From Leifsonia aquatica (GTDB lineage Bacteria; Actinomycetota; Actinomycetes; Actinomycetales; Microbacteriaceae), in contig NZ_JACHVP010000002.1 in the NCBI RefSeq assembly GCF_014190775.1, forward strand, positions 248,001-312,000: DNA of 64,000 nt, written 5' to 3'. The notes under the pieces are model-generated. The model made no database searches, had not been told where the DNA came from, and saw only the letters and a list, made by a program, of their open reading frames with translations. A program made the position numbers and the translations under genes. Below are positions 17,306 through 25,444 of this stretch, piece by piece; within the stretch, counting starts at the first letter, position 1; each line of letters begins with the position of its first letter.

Positions 17306-18018
17306 TGCGCCGCGCCCTCGCCGCGACGGCCGGCCTCGCCGCCGCCGTCGCGCTCGCCCTGCTCCCCGCCGTCGCCGCCTCGGCCCACGACTACCTCGTG
17401 AGCAGCGACCCGGCGGCGGACTCGACGGTCACGGCGCCGCCGAGCATGGTGACGCTGACCTTCAACGACCGGGTGCTCGACCTGGCCGGCGACGGCTCCA
17501 GCACGCTGCTGACGGTCACCGGGCCCGACGCGGCTACACGCCACTTCGAGACGGGCTGCGCGACGGTCGCGGACGTCAACGTGTCTGCGCCGGTCGCCCT
17601 GGGCGGCGCGGGGTCGTACACGGTGACGTACCAGATCGTGTCGGCCGACGGCCACACGGTCTCGAACTCGTACGCGTTCGCCTACCAGCCGCCCGCGGGC
17701 GCCACGGAGGCGGCGGGCAGCGAGAAAACCCCGTGCGGTGCAGCAGCGGGAGGCTCGGGCACGGACACCCCGGCGGCCTCCGATCCGGCGACCCCGGAGG
17801 CGACCGCCGGCGGTTCGGAGCCGCTCGTCACAGCCTCCACGCCGCAGCCCACCGCGGCGGCGAACGACTCGGGGCTCGGACTGGTCATCGGGATCGCGGT
17901 CGCGATCGTCGTGCTGGCCATCATCGGCGTCGTCATCGTCATCCTGACCGCCCGGCGCAAGCCCCCGGCGGCTGAGGCGGCGGCCGACGCCGACGCGAAC
18001 ACTCCGCCGTCCAGTTGA
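17302..18018 (+). CDS. copC: CopC-domain copper resistance protein
   Basis: The 238-residue exported protein has a signal peptide ending ASA, so the mature protein starts with His (HDYLVSSDPAADSTV), the CopC N-terminal copper ligand. The CopC domain contains APPSMVTLTFNDRVLDL and YQIVSADGHTVSNSYAFAY; the DGH motif supplies the second ligand. A Pro/Thr/Ala linker and a C-terminal transmembrane helix follow. It is coupled to ycnI and followed by a strong terminator. Confidence 0.9.
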   Translation: MMRRALAATAGLAAAVALALLPAVAASAHDYLVSSDPAADSTVTAPPSMVTLTFNDRVLDLAGDGSSTLLTVTGPDAATRHFETGCATVADVNVSAPVALGGAGSYTVTYQIVSADGHTVSNSYAFAYQPPAGATEAAGSEKTPCGAAAGGSGTDTPAASDPATPEATAGGSEPLVTASTPQPTAAANDSGLGLVIGIAVAIVVLAIIGVVIVILTARRKPPAAEAAADADANTPPSS

Positions 18019-18022
18019 CGCA

Positions 18023-18056
18023 ACACGCCGCGCGGTCGTCTGACCGCGCGGCGTGT
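18023..18056. terminator. Strong intrinsic-type hairpin after copC
   Basis: A perfect 15-bp stem (ACACGCCGCGCGGTC and its complement) with a 4-base loop sits 5 bases after the copC stop. It lacks a long T-run, as is usual in high-GC actinobacteria. It also lies at the 3' end of the small gene at 18081-18257 on the other strand and may serve both. Confidence 0.8.
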
Positions 18057-18080
18057 CTCGTCCGATAGGTGCGGTCCGGC

Positions 18081-18257
18081 TCAGTCGGGAGCACCGCCCG
18101 AGGCGGTGTCCTCCTCGGTCTCGGCGTCGTGGTGGCTCTGCTGCGACGGCTCCGCGCCGTCCGGCAGCTCGCCGTGCTCGCCGTCGTGGGCCGTCAGGTC
18201 TGCGCTCGTCATCTCCCGCTCTCCGGGGTCGAGGTCTCCGCGCTGCTCGTCGCTCAT
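18081..18257 (-). CDS. Small acidic hydrophilic protein, 58 residues
   Basis: This short gene runs from ATG (minus strand, AGAGGAA about 8 bases upstream) to TGA. It encodes a protein rich in Asp, Glu, Gly and His (for example MSDEQRGDLDPGERE and AHDGEHGELPDGAE). It has no hydrophobic segment or Cys and is probably disordered. It is flanked by a terminator on one side and the divergent marP-like gene on the other. Function unknown. The gene call rests on the ribosome site, the clean frame and the gap it fills. Confidence 0.55.
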   Translation of the reverse strand: MSDEQRGDLDPGEREMTSADLTAHDGEHGELPDGAEPSQQSHHDAETEEDTASGGAPD

Positions 18258-18378
18258 GTCCGTTCCTCTCGCTCTCTGAGCCTCGGACGGTAGGCCCCGG
18301 GTGGCTCGGAGGCAAGGGCCAGAGGATGCTCACCCGGGGTTGAGGCTCCGCACAGCCTGGTGCGGCATCGTAAGGCGC

Positions 18379-19566
18379 GTGGAGATCGTGGTCGACGTCG
18401 TGCTTCTGGTGCTCGGCGTGCTGGCCGTCGTCGCCGGGTACACCAACGGCGCCATCCGCGCGGCCGGCTCCCTGGTCGGTCTCGGCTGCGGCGTCGCGCT
18501 GGGCCTCTTCCTCGCCCCGACCGTCGTCGGCTGGGGCGTCTCGTACGGACTCACCGGTGTCACGCAGCGATCGATCGTGGCCGGTGTCGTCATCCTGGTC
18601 TGCGCGGGCGTCGTCTACGCCATCGCCGGGGGCATCGCCGCCCTGCTCGGCAAGGTGCTCCGGCGCGGCCCGATCCGCTGGCTCGATTCGCTGATCGGCG
18701 CGGTGCTCGGCCTCGCGACCTGGGCGGTCGTGGTGTGGCTGGTCGCCGGTTTCGCCATGTCGACGAGCCTCGCGACCGTCGTCCAGGCCGCGAACTCGTC
18801 CCGCGTCGTCGCCACCCTCAACGGCATCGCCCCGCTCCCCGCCTCGACGGTGCTCGGAGCGATGGATGATGCGCTCGCCAGCGCCGGACTGCCGAAGGTC
18901 TTCGAGGGCGAGGAGTCGATCAAGACCATCGCGGCGCCCGATGCCTCCGTTCCGGCGGACATCGCGAAGTCCGAGCAGTCCGTGGTGACCGTGCTCGCCT
19001 CCAAGCCCGCGTGCGGTGTCGACTCCGAGGGCAGCGGCTGGGTGGTGCAGCGCGGCCGCGTCGTCACGAACGCGCACGTCGTGGCCGGCGCCTCCTCGAT
19101 CGTCGTCCGGGAGGCCGGGAGCAACACGCTGGACCGCGCGACGCTGGTGGCCTTCGACCCCTCCCGCGATCTCGCGGTGCTCGACGTGACCGGGCTCGGC
19201 GCTCCCGCGCTCGACATCGGCCAGGACCTCACGTCCGGCGCGCAGGCGTACGCGGTCGGCTACCCGGGAAACGGACCCTTCACCGTGAGCCCGCAGCGCG
19301 TGCGCGACCAGCTCGTCGCCCGCGGCACCGACATCTATCAGAGCGGATCCGTGGAGCGCGAGATCTACTCGCTCCGCGGCACCATCCGCCCCGGCAACTC
19401 CGGTGGCCCCCTCCTCGACTCGGCGGGGGATGTGGTCGGCGTCGTGTTCGCCCGGTCGACCGTCGACCCCGACACCGGGTACGCGCTCGCCCTGTCCGAG
19501 CTGCGGCCGGTGCTCTCCTCCGTCGGCAGCGCACCGATCAGTTCCGGGGCGTGCTCTGCGGGCTGA
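18379..19566 (+). CDS. MarP-like membrane serine protease (CvpA-like N-terminus, trypsin-like domain)
   Basis: MarP-type proteases sit in the membrane and act in the periplasm in acid or oxidative stress. The product of about 395 residues begins with four CvpA/colicin-V-like helices and then a chymotrypsin-fold domain. The catalytic triad is visible: His in VVTNAHVVAG, Asp in FDPSRDLAVLDV and Ser in RPGNSGGPLLD. Paired Cys (ACGVD and GACSAG) could form the MarP-like disulfide. I chose GTG 18379; upstream in-frame sequence is not membrane-like. It is monocistronic here. Confidence 0.88.
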   Translation: MEIVVDVVLLVLGVLAVVAGYTNGAIRAAGSLVGLGCGVALGLFLAPTVVGWGVSYGLTGVTQRSIVAGVVILVCAGVVYAIAGGIAALLGKVLRRGPIRWLDSLIGAVLGLATWAVVVWLVAGFAMSTSLATVVQAANSSRVVATLNGIAPLPASTVLGAMDDALASAGLPKVFEGEESIKTIAAPDASVPADIAKSEQSVVTVLASKPACGVDSEGSGWVVQRGRVVTNAHVVAGASSIVVREAGSNTLDRATLVAFDPSRDLAVLDVTGLGAPALDIGQDLTSGAQAYAVGYPGNGPFTVSPQRVRDQLVARGTDIYQSGSVEREIYSLRGTIRPGNSGGPLLDSAGDVVGVVFARSTVDPDTGYALALSELRPVLSSVGSAPISSGACSAG

Positions 19567-19585
19567 CCCGTGGTTGGCTAGGGGC

Positions 19586-20608
19586 ATGCAGGCTGTCACG
19601 TACTCCTCCACCGGCGACTCCGACGTGCTCGTGCTCGGCGAGCGGGAGGAGCCGCACGCCGGCCCCGGCCAGGTGCGCGTGCGCATCCACGTCTCCGGGG
19701 TGAACCCGACGGACTGGAAGTCGCGGCGCGGCAGCGGCGACAAGGCCCCGCTTCCCCGACCGCAGGTTCCGAACCAGGACGGAGCCGGCGTCGTCGACGA
19801 GGTCGGCGACGGTGTGACCTCGGTGCGCGCCGGCGACCGCGTCTGGGTGTGGGACGCGGCGTACCAGCGCCCGGACGGCACCGCGCAGGAGCTCGTCGTG
19901 CTGCCCGAGCGCCAGGTCGTCGCCCTGCCGGACGAGGTCGGCTTCGACGTGGGAGCCAGCCTCGGCATCCCGGCGCTGACGGCGCATCGCGCGCTGACGT
20001 CGTACGAGCACGCACCCACCGAGCTCTCCCGCGGCAGTCTCGAGGGCCGCACGGTCCTCGTGGCCGGTGGCGCCGGAGCCGTCGGCCACGCCGCCATCCA
20101 GCTGGCCGTGTGGGCCGGCGCGACCGTGGTCTCGACCGTGAGCAGTCACGACAAGGCCGAGCTCGCCCGCGCGGCGGGTGCCCACCACGTCGTCAACTAC
20201 ACGGACCCGGACACGGCCCAGGCGATCGGTGCGCTGGCTCCGCGCGGCGTCGACATCGTGGTGGAGGTCAACCCGGCCGCCAACGCCGAGCTCGACGTTC
20301 GCGTGGCGGCCACCGGCGCCACGATCGCGGTCTACGCGGACACCCCCGGCGAGTCCGAGGTGAGCGTCCCCGTCCGCCCCAGCATGTCGAAGAACCTGCG
20401 CTGGCAGTTCGTGCTGACCTACACGACGTCGGCGGATGTGAAGGACGCCGCAGTGCGCGCCGTGGCGGCCGCGGTCGCCGACGGCGCGCTGCCGGTCGGC
20501 GTCGAGCACGGCCTACCGCTCACCCGCTTCCCGCTGGCCGAGACGGCCGCCGCCCACGACGCCGTCGAGGGCGGCATCGTGGGCAAGGTGCTCATCGACC
20601 TGGTGTGA
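19586..20608 (+). CDS. NADPH:quinone reductase / zinc-independent medium-chain oxidoreductase
   Basis: The 340-residue MDR-family enzyme has the GroES-like N-domain (VRIHVSGVNPTDWKSRRG, PNQDGAGVVDEVGDGV, GDRVWVWD) and a Rossmann fold with VLVAGGAGAVGHAAIQLAVWAGA. Catalytic Zn ligands are absent, matching QOR enzymes rather than alcohol dehydrogenases. The end overlaps the convergent MFS gene by 17 bases. Start ATG 19586 gives the usual family N-terminus (MQAVTYS). Confidence 0.88.
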   Translation: MQAVTYSSTGDSDVLVLGEREEPHAGPGQVRVRIHVSGVNPTDWKSRRGSGDKAPLPRPQVPNQDGAGVVDEVGDGVTSVRAGDRVWVWDAAYQRPDGTAQELVVLPERQVVALPDEVGFDVGASLGIPALTAHRALTSYEHAPTELSRGSLEGRTVLVAGGAGAVGHAAIQLAVWAGATVVSTVSSHDKAELARAAGAHHVVNYTDPDTAQAIGALAPRGVDIVVEVNPAANAELDVRVAATGATIAVYADTPGESEVSVPVRPSMSKNLRWQFVLTYTTSADVKDAAVRAVAAAVADGALPVGVEHGLPLTRFPLAETAAAHDAVEGGIVGKVLIDLV

Positions 20609-21866
20609 GCTCCCGCCGCACGCGCGCCGCCTGCACCACCAGGGCCACGATGGCGGCCGCCGCGATCGCGACCGCGTAGCCGAGCACCGTCGGCAGCAGA
20701 CCGACGGTGGCGATCAGTTCGCCGGCGACCAGCGCGGGCACGCCGTACGCGAGGTAGCTGACGAGGAAGATCCCGGCGAACAGCTCCGCCCGCTTGTCGT
20801 TCGGGGCCAGCGGGGCCAGGATGCGGAGCATCGCGGAGAAGCCGGCGCCGAATCCCGCGCCCGCCACGGTCGCGCCGGCGAACAGCAGGGGCAGGATCGC
20901 CGCGGCGATCCCCGCGCCCGCCAGCACGATCCCGGCGACGATCGCGGCCATCGCCCACACCGTGGTGCGTCGAGCGGGCGCGCGGGTGAGTGCCAGGCCC
21001 GCGACCGCGCCGACCGCGGGCGGCACCGCGACGATGGCGCCGTTGAGCAGGCCGCTGTCGAGGTGGAAGACGCCGTGGAGGATGGAGGGCGAGAGCCCGA
21101 TGAACAGCCCGGCCAGCATCCACGTGGCGAGGAAGAGCGGGATCGCCCCGACGAACTCGCCCCGTGCGGCGCGCGGGATCACGAGCCGCGGCACGAGCGA
21201 CCGCACCGCTCCGGGGCGGCGACGGACCGTCTCGGGCGAGGCCGCGACCACGACGATGCCGGCGGCGAAGAGCAGGGCCAGCGTCACGAAGACGAGCACC
21301 GTCGGCGCGGAGGCGAACTGCACGGCCAGGCCGGTGAAGAAGGCACCGAGCGCGATCCCGCCGACCGGCGCGGTGCTGCCGATGGTGGCCCCGAGCTTCT
21401 TCTGCTTCTCGGGCGCCAGCTCGACCAGTGCGGCCGTGAAGGTGCTCATGGCGGCGCCGGTCGCCACGCCCTGCACGGAGCGCGCCGCGATGATCCAGCC
21501 GATGTCGGTCGCGAACAGGAACATCAGCATCGCCACGACTTGGAGCGCCAGTGCGCCGATCAGGACGGGACGGCGACCGATGTGGTCGGAGAGCGATCCC
21601 GCCACCAGGAGGGTGATGAGGAGCGTGACCGCGTAGATCGCGAAGGCGACCGTCAGCAGCCACGGCGCGAAACCCCACTCCTGCTCGTAGAGCACGAAGA
21701 GGGGGCTCGGGGCACCCACGGCGAGCGCGACCGCCACGAACGCCAGGGCCGTGCCCGCGAACGCCGCGACCGGCCGCAGCCGGAACCCACGACCGGAGGT
21801 GCGCACCGCGCCCGGGACGGCGGCGGTGGAGCCGGTTGCGCAGAGCTCATCCGCTGTGGTCGTCAT
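20592..21866 (-). CDS. MFS exporter, DHA1-type, under TetR control
   Basis: The 424-residue transporter has twelve predicted helices, MFS motif A in GSLSDHIGRRPVL after TM2 and motif-like GVATGAAMSTFTAALVELAPEKQKK between TM4 and TM5. It is divergent from a TetR gene, with two palindromic operators between them, the usual arrangement for an inducible drug exporter. The substrate cannot be read from sequence. Confidence 0.88.
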   Translation of the reverse strand: MTTTADELCATGSTAAVPGAVRTSGRGFRLRPVAAFAGTALAFVAVALAVGAPSPLFVLYEQEWGFAPWLLTVAFAIYAVTLLITLLVAGSLSDHIGRRPVLIGALALQVVAMLMFLFATDIGWIIAARSVQGVATGAAMSTFTAALVELAPEKQKKLGATIGSTAPVGGIALGAFFTGLAVQFASAPTVLVFVTLALLFAAGIVVVAASPETVRRRPGAVRSLVPRLVIPRAARGEFVGAIPLFLATWMLAGLFIGLSPSILHGVFHLDSGLLNGAIVAVPPAVGAVAGLALTRAPARRTTVWAMAAIVAGIVLAGAGIAAAILPLLFAGATVAGAGFGAGFSAMLRILAPLAPNDKRAELFAGIFLVSYLAYGVPALVAGELIATVGLLPTVLGYAVAIAAAAIVALVVQAARVRRELTPGR

Positions 21867-21877
21867 GACTGCCTCCT

Positions 21878-21899
21878 TAAAGCAAATACCGTTGCTTTA
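21878..21899. promoter_or_regulatory. TetR-type operator 1
   Basis: Inverted repeat TAAAGCAA-N6-TTGCTTTA lies 11 bases before the MFS start codon on the minus strand. The same 8-6-8 palindrome recurs at 21925-21946. The TetR product of the next gene is the likely binder. Confidence 0.75.
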
Positions 21900-21924
21900 G
21901 TGGACTCTAGGGCCTCGTTCGAGT

Positions 21925-21946
21925 TAAAGCAACAGGATTTGCTTTA
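21925..21946. promoter_or_regulatory. TetR-type operator 2
   Basis: A second copy of TAAAGCAA-N6-TTGCTTTA lies 10 bases before the tetR ATG. Centre-to-centre spacing from operator 1 is 47 bases. The pair fits dual control of the divergent exporter and regulator genes. Confidence 0.75.
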
Positions 21947-21956
21947 AGCTATTCCC

Positions 21957-22511
21957 ATGTCCGATTCCACGATCGACGAGGCCACCTCCAAGCGCACGGG
22001 CGGTCGCAGCGCCGCCGTCATCCACAACGTGCGCACCGCGGTCGAGGAGCTCGTGAAGGAGAAGGGCCGCGAGCGCGTCACCGTGCCGATGATCGCCGAG
22101 CGCGCGGGCGTCAACCCGACAAGCATCTACCGCCGCTGGGGCGACCTTCCCACGCTCATCAACGACATCGTGACCTACCAGCTCGATCCCGAGCGGCCGA
22201 TCGCACAGACGGACAGCCTCCACGACGACCTGGCCGGCTGGGCGCGCGAGATCGCCGCCCACTACCGCAAGCCGGTCAACGCCGCCCTGCTCCGCGGCGG
22301 GGCCTCCAGCGCGGGCGAGCGCCAGTCCGACTGCCTCCGCAACCGCCGCGCGGAGGCGGGGATGCTGCTGGCACGCCACCCCGACGCCACGATCACCGTC
22401 GACGACATCGTCGATGTCGTCGTCGCGCCGATCGTCTACCGGACGATCTTCCTGCCCTGGACCCTCGACGACAGCACCGCCGACGGACTCGTCGCCCGCC
22501 TCTTCCGGTAG
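21957..22511 (+). CDS. TetR-family repressor
   Basis: The 184-residue protein has the TetR N-terminal HTH: VRTAVEELVKEKGRERVTVPMIAERAGVNPTSIYRRWGDLPTLINDIV. The C-terminal ligand domain resembles TetR_C_16/C_11-type regulators (DLAGWAREIAAHYRKPVNAALLRG). It is divergent from the MFS exporter and its operators overlap both promoters. Confidence 0.9.
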   Translation: MSDSTIDEATSKRTGGRSAAVIHNVRTAVEELVKEKGRERVTVPMIAERAGVNPTSIYRRWGDLPTLINDIVTYQLDPERPIAQTDSLHDDLAGWAREIAAHYRKPVNAALLRGGASSAGERQSDCLRNRRAEAGMLLARHPDATITVDDIVDVVVAPIVYRTIFLPWTLDDSTADGLVARLFR

Positions 22512-22545
22512 TCCTCCGCGCGCACGATATCGGTAGAGTGCGGTC

Positions 22546-23007
22546 ATGATCCCCTGGGGCAGAGGCGGCATCGCGGCTTTCGCGGCGACTGCAGCCCTGC
22601 TCGCGGTCACGGGATGCGCCTCCGCCTCCATCGCCGAGAGCTCCTACCCCGGGCTACCGGAGGACGCCGCTCCGCTGGCCACCGTCGCTCCGGAATCGGG
22701 CGCGATCGACCTGCCCGACCCGGATCTCGGTCCTCGAGTGCAGTGGGCGACGGAACCCGGCCTGCTGGCGATCTCACTGTGGGGCAGTTCGAGCTGCCCG
22801 CCCGAGCCGACGGGGCTGCGCGAGCTCCGACGTGACCGCGTGGAGATCACGGTCGACCGTCGTGAAAGCCCGTTCGGAGTGTGCACGGCCGATCTGGCCC
22901 TGGTCACGCACGAGGTGCGGGTACCGGGAGCGGAATCGCTCACCGGTGAGTTGACGGTCGTCGTCGGCGACAGAGAGTTCGCCGTCGGGGGCCGACCCGG
23001 GCGCTAG
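22546..23007 (+). CDS. Small lipoprotein of unknown function
   Basis: The 153-residue protein has a lipobox (LLAVTGC, Cys24) and a mature domain with two further Cys (SSSCPPEPTGL and FGVCTADLALV) that may pair. The sequence reads as a compact beta domain (VQWATEPGLLAISLWGSSSCP, EITVDRRES, HEVRVPG). This pattern occurs in many Microbacteriaceae lipoproteins without assigned function. It stands alone between tetR and azlC. Confidence 0.75.
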   Translation: MIPWGRGGIAAFAATAALLAVTGCASASIAESSYPGLPEDAAPLATVAPESGAIDLPDPDLGPRVQWATEPGLLAISLWGSSSCPPEPTGLRELRRDRVEITVDRRESPFGVCTADLALVTHEVRVPGAESLTGELTVVVGDREFAVGGRPGR

Positions 23008-23051
23008 ACATCCGACCGTCGCCCGATCCGTCGGCGCGCTAGTCTCGCAGG

Positions 23052-23792
23052 ATGGCCGACGACCGCTCCCCCGAGGTCCGGGCCGCAGCGCGCTCCGGCT
23101 GGGCCGTGGGGCTCGCGACGGCGGCGTACGGGATCTCGTTCGGGGCCCTCGCCACGGCGTCCGGTCTCGACGTCTGGCAGGCCTGCGTGCTGAGCCTGCT
23201 GATGTTCAGCGGCGGGTCGCAGTTCGCGTTGATCGGCGTCCTCGCCTCGGGCGGCACCGCTGCCGGCGGGACCGCCATCGCGAGCGCGGCCCTGCTGGGC
23301 GTGCGCAACTCCTTCTACGCCCTCCGGCTCTCCCGGATCATCGACCGCGGTCTCTGGCGCCGCACCGCGGCCGTGCAGCTCACGATCGACGAGTCGACGG
23401 CGGTCGCGACGGCGCAGACCGATCCCCGGGCCCAGCGCGTGGGCTTCTGGGTCACCGGCCTGGTCGTCTACATCGGCTGGAACCTGACCACCCTCGCCGG
23501 CGCCCTGCTCGGCAACCTCATCGGCGACGTGCGAGCCTACGGGTTGGATGCCGCTGCCGCAGCGGCCTTCCTCGGCCTCCTCTGGCCGCGGCTCAAGGCA
23601 CGTCAGACGCAGGCGGTCGCGGTCGCCGCCGGCTTCGTCGCCACCCTGTTGACCCCGTTCATCCTGCCGGGCCTCCCCGTGCTCGCCGCCGCGGCGGTGG
23701 CGATCATCGTCGGCGTGCTCAACCTGTTCGGGAGGCGCGATGATCCGCCGCATCCCGAGGCCATCCCGATGGAACGGGAGGTCGAGCCGTGA
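23052..23792 (+). CDS. azlC: AzlC-family branched-chain amino acid permease subunit
   Basis: The 246-residue membrane protein has AzlC family features: AAYGISFGALATASGLDVWQACVLSLLMFSGGSQFALIGVLASGG and LLGVRNSFYALRLSRIIDRGL. It acts with AzlD in export of branched-chain amino acids or analogues. The stop overlaps the azlD GTG start (GTGA), showing coupling. Confidence 0.92.
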   Translation: MADDRSPEVRAAARSGWAVGLATAAYGISFGALATASGLDVWQACVLSLLMFSGGSQFALIGVLASGGTAAGGTAIASAALLGVRNSFYALRLSRIIDRGLWRRTAAVQLTIDESTAVATAQTDPRAQRVGFWVTGLVVYIGWNLTTLAGALLGNLIGDVRAYGLDAAAAAAFLGLLWPRLKARQTQAVAVAAGFVATLLTPFILPGLPVLAAAAVAIIVGVLNLFGRRDDPPHPEAIPMEREVEP

Positions 23793-24094
23793 CCACCTGG
23801 AACATCATCCTGCTCGCGTCCATCGCCGTGCTCGCCCTCAAGGCGGTGGGGTGGCTGGTTCCGCCCAAGGCGCTCGACCACCCGACCGTCGCGCGCGTCA
23901 GCGACCTGCTGACGGCGGCACTCCTCGCGGCGCTCATCGCGGTGCAGACCTTCGGCGCCGGCCAATCGCTGCAGCTCGACGCACGCCTGCCCGCCGTCGC
24001 GATCGCCGCCGGCCTCTACGCCCTGCGCGTGCCGTTCATCGTGGTCGTGCCGGCGGCCGCCGTCGTCGCGGCCCTCATCCGCCTCTTCACCTGA
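23789..24094 (+). CDS. azlD: AzlD-family small permease subunit
   Basis: The 101-residue protein has four hydrophobic segments and the AzlD pattern (LAVLALKAVGWLVPPKALDHP ... LRVPFIVVVPAAAVVAALIR). It starts with GTG overlapping the azlC stop and should form the exporter with AzlC. Confidence 0.88.
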   Translation: MTTWNIILLASIAVLALKAVGWLVPPKALDHPTVARVSDLLTAALLAALIAVQTFGAGQSLQLDARLPAVAIAAGLYALRVPFIVVVPAAAVVAALIRLFT

Positions 24095-24128
24095 GGCCGG
24101 TGTCGGGGGCGTTTCGTACAGTTTCGCC

Positions 24129-24524
24129 GTGACCGCATCCTGGCATCCCGTGGCGAACGCCCACCCCACCGAGTGGGTGCTGCGGCAGGGTGCGGCAGGG
24201 ATGGCGTACGCGGTGGTGCGCCGCTTCGCGTTCGGGGACCCCGGACGGCCGGAGGTGTGGTTCCGCGTCGTCACCTGGGCCGCCGCGTCGGCGGAACGGG
24301 AGCTGATCGGCTGGTGCCGCACGCTCGAGGCGGCTGCGAAGGTGGCGTGGGACTACCGCTGCGCCTCCGAGTCGTGGCGGCACCACATGGCGTCGCGGCG
24401 GGTCGATGCTGCGACCATGGCCGCGCAGCGCCCGCGCGCAGCGGAACTGGTGCGGTTCTACCGGGCGGCGATGCGCCGCACCGAGGCGGCGACGGCGCAG
24501 CGCGCGCCCGTCAACGCGCGGTGA
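24129..24524 (+). CDS. Conserved hypothetical protein, 131 residues
   Basis: The soluble, Trp/Ala/Arg-rich protein begins VTASWHPVANAHPTEWVLRQGAAGMAYAVVRRF. It contains an FGDPGRPEVWFRVVTWAAASAERELIGWCRTLEAAAKVAWDY segment. No known domain is recognised. It starts with GTG and its end overlaps the convergent GntR gene by 14 bases. Confidence 0.65.
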   Translation: MTASWHPVANAHPTEWVLRQGAAGMAYAVVRRFAFGDPGRPEVWFRVVTWAAASAERELIGWCRTLEAAAKVAWDYRCASESWRHHMASRRVDAATMAAQRPRAAELVRFYRAAMRRTEAATAQRAPVNAR

Positions 24525-25170
24525 CCGTCCGCTCCGCATCGTCGAGCACGCTCTCGATGATCGTGCCCGCCCGGTCGTCGTGCGCGCAGAGCGCCGCGGC
24601 GAACGCGAGCACCCGCTCCCGCGACAGCACGTCCGCGGCGCACGGTGCGAGGCGGAGGTAGCGCAGCACGCGGAGGTGGACCGTGTCCACCGCCTCGACG
24701 AGCACGCCGTTGGGCAGCGCGTCGAGCACGACCTGCACGATGCGGACGAACACGTCGACCGGGTTCTGGTCGGGATCGCGGTCGAGCCGCCCGGCGAGCA
24801 GCCCCACTTCGAGTTCGGCGTCGGCGTCCAGGCCGGCCATGCCCGCACGGATGGCGTCCGGGTAGAGCTGCCGGAGCACCTGGATCGCATCGGCGGCCTC
24901 CGCTCCTTCGAGGGGCGCCACGATCGTGTACCGGTTGGGCGAGGTCTGGACGAGGCCGATGCTGCCGAGCTTGCCGAGCGCCTCGCGGACCGGCGTGCGG
25001 GACACACGCATCCAGGCCGTGAGTTCGGCGTCCTTCAGGCGGGAGCCGGGTTCCAGGGAGCCGTCCATGATGCGTTCCAGCAGCAGCTCGAACACGTCGT
25101 TGCGCAGCAGCCTCCGATCGGCGGAGCGGTTCGGAGCGGGGTGGTGGTCGGTGATGCTGTCGAGGGTCAT
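24511..25170 (-). CDS. GntR-family regulator with FCD-type effector domain
   Basis: The 219-residue protein has a winged HTH: LLRNDVFELLLERIMDGSLEPGSRLKDAELTAWMRVSRTPVREALGKLGSIGLVQTSPNRYTIVAP. The helical C-domain resembles FCD but is short and lacks a clear metal-His triad. The promoter area (25171-25444) also holds the terminator of the chvE operon. Target unknown. Confidence 0.85.
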   Translation of the reverse strand: MTLDSITDHHPAPNRSADRRLLRNDVFELLLERIMDGSLEPGSRLKDAELTAWMRVSRTPVREALGKLGSIGLVQTSPNRYTIVAPLEGAEAADAIQVLRQLYPDAIRAGMAGLDADAELEVGLLAGRLDRDPDQNPVDVFVRIVQVVLDALPNGVLVEAVDTVHLRVLRYLRLAPCAADVLSRERVLAFAAALCAHDDRAGTIIESVLDDAERTVTAR

Positions 25171-25376
25171 GTCGTACTTTCGCCGGGTGAGGGCGGATGG
25201 GATGCGGGTACCCTGATATATGTTTAGTTCACCCGGGGTGCTCGCGTCAAAGCAAACTTTTCGGTACGGGTGGACACGGGCCGGAAATCAGTGGAAGCCC
25301 CGATGCCCGCCCCGCCGCGGGCTCATAGGGTTGTCACAGGTTTTCGGCCAGGGGGACACATCCAGGGGGATACCGA

Positions 25377-25409
25377 AAGGGCCGGAGCGACATCGTCGCT
25401 CCGGCCCTT
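25377..25409 (-). terminator. Terminator of the gguA-gguB-chvE operon
   Basis: A perfect 15-bp stem (AAGGGCCGGAGCGAC with complement) and a 3-base loop, followed by TTTCGG on the minus strand, lies 35 bases beyond the chvE stop. Its outer arm AAGGGCCGG is shared with the two terminators flanking the island at 44.4 and 54.0 kb. Confidence 0.85.
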
Positions 25410-25444
25410 CTCGCCTTCCCGCCTCTCGGCGGGCGAGACCGGTG

